The translations under genes and the position numbers were made by a program. From Sorangium sp051521495 (GTDB lineage: Bacteria; Myxococcota_A; Polyangia; Polyangiales; Polyangiaceae), in contig NZ_CP150355.1 in NCBI RefSeq assembly GCF_051521495.1, positions 11,160,001 through 11,224,000 on the forward strand: a stretch of DNA of 64,000 nt, read 5' to 3'. A model generated the notes under the pieces. It saw only the letters and a list, made by a program, of their open reading frames with translations. It made no database searches and had not been told where the DNA came from. Below, piece by piece: positions 17,710-25,235 of the stretch. Numbering within the stretch: the first letter of the stretch is position 1; every line of letters begins with the position of its first letter.

Positions 17710-17943
17710 TCACTCCGCGCAGGTGAACGTCTGCGGGCACGCCCCCGACGGCTCGCAGGCGTCGCCGCACTCCTCGTAGCAGCTCACGCACGCGTCCTGG
17801 CTCTCGTCGGTGGAGCAGGACGGCACGGCGTCGCGCAGCTGAGCGCAGCGCTGCTGCGCCTCCGCCGTCGAGAGCCCGCCGCAGCCGGCCGCGAGCGCGA
17901 CCAGCGAGAGCAGCACTGCGCCCCTACCCAGCCTTCGAGCCAT
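17710..17943 (-). CDS. Small Cys-rich lipoprotein
   Basis: The 77-residue product has a lipobox (LVALAAGCGG) and a mature part of about 55 residues with nine further Cys (QQRCAQLRDAVPSCS, ACVSCYEECGDACE, GACPQTFTCAE). The start at 17943 is preferred over the adjacent ATG at 17946 because of its distance to GGAGG. The Cys pattern suggests several disulfides and a compact fold, as in many small myxobacterial lipoproteins. The function is unknown. It is convergent with the fibro-slime gene across the palindromic repeat. Confidence 0.75.
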   Translation of the reverse strand: MARRLGRGAVLLSLVALAAGCGGLSTAEAQQRCAQLRDAVPSCSTDESQDACVSCYEECGDACEPSGACPQTFTCAE

Positions 17944-18015
17944 CATCGCCTCCCTTCGAGCCACCCGAGCCTATCCGAAGCGCCCCGGCGGGGCGCGGCT
18001 TTCCGCCGAGCGCGC

Positions 18016-18336
18016 TCAGCCGCCCGCGGGCCTCGGCACCGAGATGAGCCCGTAGGTCCCCGCGCCGCTCACCTGGATCCACGTGCGCACCACCTGGATC
18101 GGCCGCCCCGCCCGCGCGACCGCGGCGACCGCGTCGCCGAGGTCGCGCGCGCACGCGGCATGCAGGTCGTCGGTCGTCTCGTGATCCTCCGCGGAGCGGC
18201 GGATCCAGACCGCGGTCGACGGCATCGCCCCGCCCTCGTGCCTGTCCTGCCATCGCCTGCCGACGAGGTGCGCCCGGAGGAGCTTCCTCGCTTCCGGGGG
18301 CGTGTCCGGGTGGAGCTCGTAAACCATCGTCGCCAT
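18016..18336 (-). CDS. Small protein divergent from the subtilase, unknown
   Basis: This 106-residue protein lacks a signal peptide or membrane segment. The ATG at 18336 has GAGG about six bases upstream; an earlier ATG at 18348 has none. The pattern (MATMVYELH, then a helix PEARKLLRAHLVGRRW, then MPSTAVWIRR, a helix DLHAACARDLGDAVAAVAR and a strand PIQVVRTWIQVSG) suggests a small alpha/beta fold of ferredoxin-like topology. I do not recognise a named family. Its start and that of the S8 peptidase gene are 141 bases apart on opposite strands, so the two may share regulation. A link as inhibitor or chaperone of the peptidase is speculation. Confidence 0.6.
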   Translation of the reverse strand: MATMVYELHPDTPPEARKLLRAHLVGRRWQDRHEGGAMPSTAVWIRRSAEDHETTDDLHAACARDLGDAVAAVARAGRPIQVVRTWIQVSGAGTYGLISVPRPAGG

Positions 18337-18477
18337 GAAGGACCTCATGCGCCCGAGCCTGCCGGAGCGGCGCGCACCCGTCCAGACGGCGCCCTGCGCG
18401 CCCGTCGGACGAGCGAGCAGGCTCGCGCGGAGTTCATGCAGGCCCGGGCGGCGAAACGGTGAAATAGTGTCCCGCCG

Positions 18478-19602
18478 ATGCCTCCGAGCGACCTCGACCC
18501 CAGGCGCATCCTGCCCATCGCGGACCGGCTCCACGCGGACCCCGGCTACGCCGGCCGCGGCGTCACCATCGCCTTCCTCGACTCCGGCTTCTACGCCCAC
18601 CCGGACCTCGTCACGCCGCAGAGCCGCGTCCTCGCCTACCACGACCTCTTCGCGCCCGAGGCGGACGCCTCCGCGCTCGAGCACGGGGACGCCTCGTCGT
18701 GGCACGGCATGATGACCTCGGTGGTCGCCGCCGGGAACGGCGCGCTCTCCGACGGGCGCTTCCGCGGGCTCGCCTGGGAGGCGAACCTCGTGCTGGTCAA
18801 GGTCGGCTTCGCCCACCGCATCGTGCACGACGACCTACGGAGAGGCATCGAATGGGTGATCGCGCACCGCGAGCAGTACGGGATCCGCGTGCTCAACATC
18901 TCGTGCGGAGGCGATTATGAGGAGTCGTACCTGACCGGGAGCCTGTCGCGCGCCGCCGACGACGCGGCCCGGCACGGCATCGTGGTCGTGGCGGCCGCGG
19001 GCAACGCCGGGCAAGACGCGGGGCACGCCGTCCTCCCGCCCGCCAGCGCGCCGAGCGTCATCGCGGTCGGGGGGCTCGACGACGGGGGAGCTGGCGAGCA
19101 GACGTGGAATTACCACTCTTCGTACGGTCTCACCCTCGACGGGCTTCAGAAGCCGGAGATCATCGCGCCGGCGATCTGGCTGGCGGCGCCCATCCTGCCC
19201 GGGACGCCGACCGCGGCGCAGGCACAGCTATTGTCGCTGCTCGACCGCGCCCGGGACGAGGAGCTGCCAGGGCTGCTCGTCGAGCACGCGTGCGTCGATC
19301 CGGATCTCGACGCCATCGCCGGCCGCGGGCCGTACCTCGTGCGCCAGCTCGTGGCGGCCAAGCTGCGCGACCAGAAGGTGATCTCCGGCCACTACAAGCA
19401 CGTGGACGGGACGAGCTTCGCCGCGCCGATCGTGAGCAGCGTCGTGGCGCAGATGCTCGAGGCGAACCCGCGCCTCTCGCCGCAGCAATGCCGGCGCATC
19501 CTGATGAAGACCGCGCGCGGGCTGCCCGGCATCGCGCCGGAGCGGCAGGGCTTCGGCGTCGTGCAGCCCCGCGCCGCGGTGGCCGCGGCCCGGGCCGCCT
19601 GA
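18478..19602 (+). CDS. Subtilisin-like serine peptidase (S8), apparently intracellular
   Basis: The catalytic triad is visible: Asp35 (IAFLDSGFYAHPDL), His76 (SSWHGMMTSVVAA) and Ser313 (VDGTSFAAPIVSS). The oxyanion-hole Asn lies in VVAAAGNAG. The protein has 374 residues and starts directly with the catalytic fold, with neither signal peptide nor long propeptide, so it resembles intracellular subtilisins. Secretion by another route cannot be excluded. An insertion of about 70 residues between VGGLDDGGAG and the Ser motif (LLDRARDEELPGLLVEH and onward) is unusual. The upstream neighbour on the other strand encodes the small unknown protein. The stop is followed by a 660-base gap. Confidence 0.9.
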   Translation: MPPSDLDPRRILPIADRLHADPGYAGRGVTIAFLDSGFYAHPDLVTPQSRVLAYHDLFAPEADASALEHGDASSWHGMMTSVVAAGNGALSDGRFRGLAWEANLVLVKVGFAHRIVHDDLRRGIEWVIAHREQYGIRVLNISCGGDYEESYLTGSLSRAADDAARHGIVVVAAAGNAGQDAGHAVLPPASAPSVIAVGGLDDGGAGEQTWNYHSSYGLTLDGLQKPEIIAPAIWLAAPILPGTPTAAQAQLLSLLDRARDEELPGLLVEHACVDPDLDAIAGRGPYLVRQLVAAKLRDQKVISGHYKHVDGTSFAAPIVSSVVAQMLEANPRLSPQQCRRILMKTARGLPGIAPERQGFGVVQPRAAVAAARAA

Positions 19603-20263
19603 GCGCGAGGCCCGGCCGGCCTCACTGCGGCACCGGCACCGCCTTCGGTGACGTCGGCGCTCGCCGTGAGGGCCCCGTCGGCGGCGATCACCCGGACGGG
19701 GCCGGGCGACGCGGTCGTGCGCTCGCCGGCGTCCACGTTGGCGAAGAGGTCGCTGGCGCTCAGTCCACCTGCGCGGTGACGACCTCCACGTCGAGGACCG
19801 AACAGGCAAGGTACCGTGCCGGTCTGACAGCCGGCTCGCCGGGCCTTCGCGCACGAACGGTACGAAGACGACCTGGAGCCTCGTTCGTCCACATCGCACG
19901 GCGCATCGCCGCGCGAGGCGCAGGGCGAAAGCGCGAGGCGCGCGCCGGCATCATCCAACGTGGGTGCACGCTGTCGCCGGCCACCCGACGCGAGGCGGGG
20001 CGGGGCGATGAGGAAGAGGAACAGGCAGACGCGGCCAGCCTGGGGGAATACCTTGCGTACCCCGTCGCCGGCCGGTAGCTTCGAGGCGCCTCAAGGCTCG
20101 TTCGTCCTCGACCTCTGATCCGGCCGCCTGCTGCAACGTGGTTGCCTCGTCCGAACGTGGGGAGACGGCTGGTCGTCGGGGAGTGTTTTCGTGTGCGGCC
20201 CGTGGCACGATCCGGGCCGTCCGCGAGGGAAGCGGGGATCGTGCAACGGGATTGGCGGCAGAC
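19603..20263. other. Intergenic region, possible decayed coding on minus strand
   Basis: This region holds no complete gene. On the minus strand, between about 19760 and 19640, a frame reading ASDLFANVDAGERTTASPG then VRVIAADGALTASADVTEGG has gene-like codon bias but no start, and it runs on into the antisense of the peptidase gene. It may be a remnant. The last 100 bases should hold the promoter of the RRM gene. Confidence 0.35.
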
Positions 20264-20638
20264 ATGAGCAAGCGGCTTTATGTGGGGAACCTGGCGTTCC
20301 ATTCGACCGAAGACAGCCTGCGCAACGCGTTCGAAGCGGCCGGCGTCGAGGTGCTCGGGATTCAGTTGATGACGGACCGCATGACCGGGCAGTCACGCGG
20401 GTTCGGGTTCGTCGAGGTGAGCGATGCCCAGGCGCAGGCGGCCATCAATGCGCTGCACGGCAAGGACCTCGACGGCCGTACCCTGACGGTCAATGAGGCG
20501 CGCGAGCGCACCGGCGGCCCCGGCGGCGGCGGCGGTGGTGGCGGCGGCTTCCGTGGCGGCGGCGGTGGCGGCCGTGGCGGCGGCGGCGGCGGGCGCGGCG
20601 GTGGCCGCGGCGGCGGCGGCGGGCGCGACCGCTGGTAG
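20264..20638 (+). CDS. RNA-binding protein: RRM domain plus Gly/Arg-rich tail
   Basis: This 124-residue protein has one RRM at residues 4-76 with both RNP motifs: LYVGNL (RNP2) and RGFGFVEV (RNP1). Residues about 85-121 are almost only Gly with Arg (RGG/GRGG repeats), ending GGRDRW. The design matches bacterial Rbp proteins of cyanobacteria and myxobacteria, which bind RNA and are often cold-regulated. The RGG tail is expected to add non-specific RNA binding and may promote condensation; that is inference from eukaryotic relatives. The start is the ATG just before the RRM; the frame extends upstream but shows no protein features. The tail is encoded by a GGC-rich repeat. Confidence 0.92.
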   Translation: MSKRLYVGNLAFHSTEDSLRNAFEAAGVEVLGIQLMTDRMTGQSRGFGFVEVSDAQAQAAINALHGKDLDGRTLTVNEARERTGGPGGGGGGGGGFRGGGGGGRGGGGGGRGGGRGGGGGRDRW

Positions 20639-21026
20639 CAACCGCGAGGTCGACCCCGCACGGCGCGGTCAGCGCCGCGCGGGGCCGCTCGCCGCACCGA
20701 CCCCGGCCCCGGCACGGACGCCGGAGCGCAAGGGGATCCCCCAGGAAATAACGCAAGCAACGCCAGCGCGAAGGCGCGGCGACGCGAGCAGGAGCCCGGC
20801 CAGCGATGGCCGGACCCCTGCCACGCGGAACTGGTTCCGCCCGCCCGAAGTTCGGCCATGGATGGCCGGACTTCGGCGCTGCTTCGCGGCGGCTTCGCGC
20901 GCGGCCCTAGCTTTGTTTCCTCGGGGCTCCGCCCCGAACCCAGGCGTCCCGCTTCGCGACCGCCCTAGTTCCGCGTGGCAGCAATCCCTGGCGGGATCTC
21001 TGCCACGCGGAGCTAGCTGGCGCTGA
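20639..21026. other. Intergenic region between convergent RRM and enolase genes
   Basis: It contains copy 2 of the palindromic repeat and, next to it, CTAGTTCCGCGTGGCAG (20965-20981) facing a one-mismatch reverse complement at 21000-21016. Such nested palindromes between two converging genes could act as a bidirectional terminator. No coding signal was seen. Confidence 0.5.
20818..20981. repeat. Palindromic dispersed repeat, copy 2 (164 bases with outer arms)
   Basis: The outer arms CTGCCACGCGGAACT (20818-20832) and AGTTCCGCGTGGCAG (20967-20981) are perfect reverse complements. Inside, 20846-20875 holds the same palindrome as copy 1 with one arm mismatch, followed by the same CTTCGCGGCGGCTTCGCGCG and CTAGCTTTGTTTCCTCGGGG words and the TCGGGGC-TCC-GCCCCGA hairpin. 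Confidence 0.75.
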
Positions 21027-22322
21027 TCAGCTGCCGCGCTTCGCCCCGGGGCGGCGGAACGGCGCGCGGCCGGCGAAGACCTGGCCGTCGCCGAGCGCGT
21101 AGGAGATCCGGAGCAGCTGGTTGTACTTCGCGACGCGATCCGAACGGGACGCGGAGCCGGTCTTGATCTGGCCCGCGTTCGTCGCGACCGCGAGGTCGGC
21201 GATGAACGTGTCCTCGGTCTCGCCCGAGCGGTGGGAGATGATCGACCGGTAGCCGCCCTCGCCCGCCTGGCGGATGCAGTCGAGGGTCTCCGTGACGGTG
21301 CCGATCTGGTTCAGCTTGATGAGGATGGCGTTGGCGAGGCCGTCCTCGATCCCCTTCGCGAGGCGCGCGGGGTTCGTCACGAAGAGGTCGTCGCCGACGA
21401 GCTGGACCTTCTTGCCGAGCCGCTCCGTGAGCAGGCGCCAGCCCTTCTCGTCGTTCTCGGCGACGCCGTCCTCGATGGACACGATCGGGAACGCCTTGGC
21501 GAGCTCCTCGTAGATCGCGACGATCTCCTCGCGGGTCTTCTGCTGCTTGTCGAAGGTGTACCGCTCGGTCTTCGCGTCGTAGAACTCGCTGAGCGCCGAG
21601 TCGAGCGCGACGCCGACGTCCTCGCCCGGGCGGTGGCCGGCGGCCTCGATGGCGCGCACGACGTACTCGAGCGCCGCGCGGTTGGACGCGAGGCGCGGGG
21701 CGAAGCCGCCCTCGTCGCCGACGGCCGTGACCATGCCGTCCTTCTTGAGCAGGCCCTTCAGCGTGTGGAAGATCTCGGCGCCCGTGCGCAGCGCCTCGGC
21801 GAACGACGCGGCGCCGTAGGGGACGATCATGAACTCCTGGATCTCGAGGCCGTTGTCGGCGTGCACGCCGCCGTTCAGGATGTTCATGAGCGGCGTCGGC
21901 AGGACGCGCGCCGCGGCGCCGCCGAGGTAGCGCCAGAGCGGCAGGTCGACCGTGTCCGCGGCGGCGCGAGCGGCGGCCATCGAGACGGCGAGGATGGCGT
22001 TGGCGCCGAGCTTCGACTTGTTGGGGGAGCCGTCGGCCTGGATGAGCACCTTGTCGAGCTCGGCCTGGTCGAGCGCATCCATCCCGAGGACGGCCGGACC
22101 GAGGACGGTCTCGATGTTCTTCACCGCGGTGAGCACGCCCTTGCCGAGGAAGCGCTTCTTGTCGCCGTCCCTGAGTTCGACGGCCTCGTGCTCGCCGGTG
22201 GACGCGCCGCTCGGCACGGCCGCGCGGCCCGTGCCGCTCAGCGTGGTGACCTCGGCTTCGACGGTGGGGTTGCCGCGCGAATCGATGACTTCGCGCGCGA
22301 TGACGCTCTGGATCTCCGACAT
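21027..22322 (-). CDS. eno: Enolase (phosphopyruvate hydratase)
   Basis: The 431-residue product has the usual length and all hallmark segments of bacterial enolase: AREVIDSRGNPTVEAEV at the N-terminus, VPSGASTGEHEAVELRDGD, GDEGGFAP, the metal ligands in VALDSALSEFY, SIEDGVAENDEKGW and VGDDLFVTN, the catalytic Lys in AILIKLNQIGTVTETL, and SHRSGETEDTFIADLAV. It converts 2-phosphoglycerate to phosphoenolpyruvate in the cytoplasm. AGGAGAGGTC precedes the ATG. Its DNA strand and codon use fit the neighbours. The gene stands alone; the downstream gap carries palindromes and the upstream gap a GC-rich repeat tract. Confidence 0.98.
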   Translation of the reverse strand: MSEIQSVIAREVIDSRGNPTVEAEVTTLSGTGRAAVPSGASTGEHEAVELRDGDKKRFLGKGVLTAVKNIETVLGPAVLGMDALDQAELDKVLIQADGSPNKSKLGANAILAVSMAAARAAADTVDLPLWRYLGGAAARVLPTPLMNILNGGVHADNGLEIQEFMIVPYGAASFAEALRTGAEIFHTLKGLLKKDGMVTAVGDEGGFAPRLASNRAALEYVVRAIEAAGHRPGEDVGVALDSALSEFYDAKTERYTFDKQQKTREEIVAIYEELAKAFPIVSIEDGVAENDEKGWRLLTERLGKKVQLVGDDLFVTNPARLAKGIEDGLANAILIKLNQIGTVTETLDCIRQAGEGGYRSIISHRSGETEDTFIADLAVATNAGQIKTGSASRSDRVAKYNQLLRISYALGDGQVFAGRAPFRRPGAKRGS

Positions 22323-22709
22323 GACCTCTCCTCAAGGGGACCGCCTTCGCGCGACCCCGGCTGCTCTCGAAGGGGGCTCGAGAAGCGGGCGGAGCATAGG
22401 CACGGGCCCCGCCGGTTGTCGACGCTCCGGTGCACCCGCGGCGCATGGCGCCGCCGGGCGCCACCGTTGACGTGGACGTGCGCGCCGCCGTTGACGCGGG
22501 GCCGACGCGAGGCCGACGCGGGGCCGGTGCGCCGCGGCCGGGGGAGCGCGACGCGGGGTCGACGCGGGGTCGATGCGCGCCTGGACGGGGGGGCGCCGCC
22601 CTCCGACGCAGGCCGCTCGCGGGGGGTGCGACGTGCGACGTGCGACGTGCAACGTCGACGCGCGCCTGGGTCGACGGTCGGTGCGCGCCTGGCGTAAGCT
22701 CGGCCCCGC
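22323..22709. repeat. GC-rich degenerate repeat tract upstream of enolase and tssL-like gene
   Basis: From about 22478 to 22700 the sequence consists of imperfect copies of GACGCGGGGTC, GCGACGT and TGCGCGCCTGG words. GACGCGGGG-type units recur near 22494, 22518, 22560 and 22570, and GTGCGACGTGCGACGTGC runs near 22626-22650. It separates the divergent enolase and DotU-like genes, so both promoters lie in or beside it. No regular period or coding bias was found. Confidence 0.5.
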
Positions 22710-23351
22710 GTGGAAACGTCCATCGGCGTCTTCGGTGACGAGATGCTCCTCTGGCTCTGCATGCTCCGCCAGTCCCCGCGGCGGCCGCCGGCCGATCACG
22801 TGCTGCGACAGGCGAACCTGCTGCTCGAGGAGCTGAAGGGATCCAGGATCGCGCAGGAGCTGCCGGTCGTCTCGGTCGACGACGGGATGTTCGCGATCGC
22901 CGCCTTCGCGGACGAGCTCGCGATGTCGCTGCCGGACCTGCGGCCGGTCTGGGCGCAGCGCCCGCTGCAAGCGGCGCGGTGGACGACCAACAACGCGGGC
23001 GTCGAGTTCTTCGAGCGGCTGGAGCGCGTCCGGAAGGGCCCGCTCCCGGTGATGGCGACGTACGCTTGCGTGCTCGGCCTCGGCTTCCGCGGCCGCTACG
23101 GGCTGCCGGGGCAGAACGCCGACGACCTGCTGCGGATCCGCCGCGACCTGTCGTTGAAGCTCGGCGTGGATCCGGATCGGGACTGGAAGGGCGGGGTGCT
23201 CAAGCCGGTGCAGGTCGAGGGCGTCGCGGTGCAGCACCTCCCCAGCCTGCCGGCCTGGCGATCCGTGCTGGTCGGGCGGGTCCTGGCGGCGCTCGTCGCG
23301 GTCGCCGGCGCGCTCGCGCTCGCGTGGACCATCGCCCAAAGGGTCGGATGA
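22710..23351 (+). CDS. DotU/TssL-like inner-membrane protein
   Basis: The 213-residue product matches the DotU/TssL family, an inner-membrane subunit of type VI secretion and type IVb systems. Family features are AIAAFADELAMSLPDLRPVW, then RPLQAARWTTNNAGVEFFERL and the conserved ACVLGLGFRGRYGLPGQNADDL. One C-terminal membrane segment (VLVGRVLAALVAVAGALALAW, about 186-206) anchors a cytoplasmic helical domain, as expected for TssL. No peptidoglycan-binding extension is present. The start is a GTG at 22710 with a weak ribosome binding site. It overlaps the next gene by four bases (ATGA). The tssJ/tssK genes are 39 kb away, so this is an orphan copy or part of a separate system. Confidence 0.8.
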   Translation: METSIGVFGDEMLLWLCMLRQSPRRPPADHVLRQANLLLEELKGSRIAQELPVVSVDDGMFAIAAFADELAMSLPDLRPVWAQRPLQAARWTTNNAGVEFFERLERVRKGPLPVMATYACVLGLGFRGRYGLPGQNADDLLRIRRDLSLKLGVDPDRDWKGGVLKPVQVEGVAVQHLPSLPAWRSVLVGRVLAALVAVAGALALAWTIAQRVG

Positions 23352-24442
23352 GCGGCTCCTTCGTCTACGAGCTGGCGAGCGTCCACGCGCTGGTCCAGCA
23401 GGCGAACCCGGACAGCGACCAGGGGATCTACGCGGTCCCCTGCTACCTGGTGCTCGGCGAGCCCGGCTCGGGCCGCTCCACGGTGATCCGCTCGATGAAC
23501 CTGACGTGGCCCGCGAGCGGCGGCCCGCTCCCGATCGGCGTGCCCGGGGCGCGATGCTCTTACTGGCTGGCGAAGGAGGCGCTCTTCATCGAGCCGGAGG
23601 CGGCGGTGCTCGGCCCCCGGCGGGAGCCGGCCGAGCTCTCGCGGCTCTGCGACGAGCTGCGCCGCTCGCGGGAGCGCGAGCCGATCGACGGGATCCTGCT
23701 CGTCCTGAGCATCGCGGAGTTCGTCGAGCTCGACGAGCAGGGGCTCGACGCGTACGCGAACCGCGTGCGCGCGTACCTCGTCGAGGTCGGCCGCGCGCTG
23801 CGCGCCGACGTGCCGACGTACGTGGTGCTGTCGCGCTACGACACGCTCTGGGGCTTCGCCGAGGTGTTCCAGTGGACCGCCGAGCGCGGGCGCGAGGAGC
23901 CCTGGGGCTTCACGCTGCCGCTCGAGACGAGCCCGGACAATGCGGCGCCGCGGATCCTCCAGGAGCTCGAGGGGCTGAACGCGCGGCTGGAGGCGTACTG
24001 CCTCGAGCGGGTGGGCTCGGAGGACGCGCCCGAGGCGCGGACGCGCGCGTTCCAGCACCTGGCCGAGGTGCGGGCGCTGATGCCGCGGCTGCGGCAGCTG
24101 TTCGGGGTGATCGCGATGGCGAACGCGTTCGAGCGGGCGCCGTGGATCCGCGCGGTCGCGATCGGCAGCGCGATTCCCGGCATGGGGGACCGGCTCCGCG
24201 CGGGGGTGACGCGGTTCATCAACATGGGGCTGGCGCAGCCGCCGAGCGTGGCGGTCGCGCCGCGGCCGGGGGGGCTGCCGATCCACGCGACCCTGCGGGC
24301 GGTCGTGCTGCCAGAGCGGGACATCGTGCCGCTCCGGCAGCGGTGGCGGGACGACCGGTTCACGCTGATCTGCTTCGTGACCGGCGTGCTGCTGCTGCTC
24401 GCGGCGGGGATCACCGAGCTCATCCTGCGGTACGCGATGTGA
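23348..24442 (+). CDS. Dwarf IcmF/TssM-like GTPase-fold membrane protein
   Basis: This 364-residue protein resembles only the cytoplasmic NTPase part of IcmF/TssM (normally over 1100 residues). Residues 37-45 read GEPGSGRST, a P-loop in which the invariant Lys is Arg43. IcmF-like segments follow: SREREPIDGILLVLSIAEF, then DVPTYVVLSRYDTLWGFAEV, where the TKxD-type specificity motif is replaced. A single membrane segment (FTLICFVTGVLLLLAAGITE, about 338-358) ends the protein. The N-terminal membrane helices and the large periplasmic domain of TssM are missing, so it could not bridge the periplasm. Overlap with the DotU-like gene implies a two-subunit membrane complex. Nucleotide hydrolysis is doubtful. 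Confidence 0.72.
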   Translation: MSGSFVYELASVHALVQQANPDSDQGIYAVPCYLVLGEPGSGRSTVIRSMNLTWPASGGPLPIGVPGARCSYWLAKEALFIEPEAAVLGPRREPAELSRLCDELRRSREREPIDGILLVLSIAEFVELDEQGLDAYANRVRAYLVEVGRALRADVPTYVVLSRYDTLWGFAEVFQWTAERGREEPWGFTLPLETSPDNAAPRILQELEGLNARLEAYCLERVGSEDAPEARTRAFQHLAEVRALMPRLRQLFGVIAMANAFERAPWIRAVAIGSAIPGMGDRLRAGVTRFINMGLAQPPSVAVAPRPGGLPIHATLRAVVLPERDIVPLRQRWRDDRFTLICFVTGVLLLLAAGITELILRYAM

Positions 24443-24606
24443 GGGGGTGCTGAGGCCGGCCCGAGAGCGGGTCGAGGGACGAGGCGAGCATGCGTACGCG
24501 AGGAGCTTCACGCGTCTCGTGAAAACGACCCCCGGGAGCAGCCTCATGCGGCCTCTTCCTTCATTTCAGGCACGAGGCGCGCCGCGCGTCGGGCGCCCGG
24601 GACGCC

Positions 24607-24990
24607 TCAACGCGCCGCCTCCTCGCTCGCATCCGCGAGCGGACCGTCGAACGTCAGCACCAGCGCGATTTTCCCCGCCGCGTCGACCTCGCCGGCGTCG
24701 AACGACTCGGCGCTCGTGCCGTCGTGAAACTCGGCCACCCCTCGAACCCGGAACGTGGCGTCGCCCGTGTCAATCGCGCTGAGGCGTCGAACGCACCGCA
24801 GCCGAGGATCGGCGCTGACCCGCGCCATCTCGACCGCGAGCGCCGCGCGCCCGCGAACCACGCGCCGGCGGGTCACCAGGCGCCCGTCGGCAGCGAAGCA
24901 GGACTCGATGAGCTTCTCGCGCTCCGCCGGATCTCGCTCGTTCCAAGCCCGAAGGTACCTATCGACCGTCGCTTCGATCGCGTTCGGCAT
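24607..24990 (-). CDS. SnoaL/NTF2-like protein
   Basis: This 127-residue protein has the pattern of the NTF2/SnoaL cone fold: an N-terminal helix (AIEATVDRYLRAWNERDPAER), LIESCFAADGRLVTRR, then a series of strands (LRCVRRLSAIDTGDATFRVRGVAEF would span them) ending in KIALVLTFDGPL. These small proteins act as ketosteroid-isomerase-like enzymes, cyclases or ligand binders. The catalytic Asp/His residues of known polyketide cyclases are not obviously in place, so the role is unknown. The start is set at MPNAIEATV, where the fold begins. It is convergent with the dwarf IcmF gene. Confidence 0.75.
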   Translation of the reverse strand: MPNAIEATVDRYLRAWNERDPAEREKLIESCFAADGRLVTRRRVVRGRAALAVEMARVSADPRLRCVRRLSAIDTGDATFRVRGVAEFHDGTSAESFDAGEVDAAGKIALVLTFDGPLADASEEAAR

Positions 24991-25235
24991 GCCCCATCCT
25001 AGCGCACTCGGCCTCTCAGCGCGCCTTGGTCCCACCCGCTTTGCGCTCGTCGCGAGATCGAGCCTTCGAAGCGGGCTCCAGGCTCCACGGGCGTTCTTCG
25101 GAGTCCGCATCATCGATACACCACCACGTCATTCAGCCGTGCAGACGCGGCAGCGCCTGTCGTGACGGACGAGACACACCGTCGGCTCCGGCTGTCCAGT
25201 TGACAGGGTGCATGGAGAGCTCATAGCCATGCAAC

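Noticed and set aside
19392..19958. Minus-strand frame of 188 codons as a gene
   Set aside because: Most of it is antisense to the end of the peptidase gene or shows no codon bias; only about 40 codons look coding.
22710..24442. Part of the same type VI operon as tssJ/tssK
   Set aside because: It is 38 kb away, flanked by enolase and a convergent SnoaL-like gene, and the IcmF-like protein lacks the periplasmic part needed to meet TssJ.
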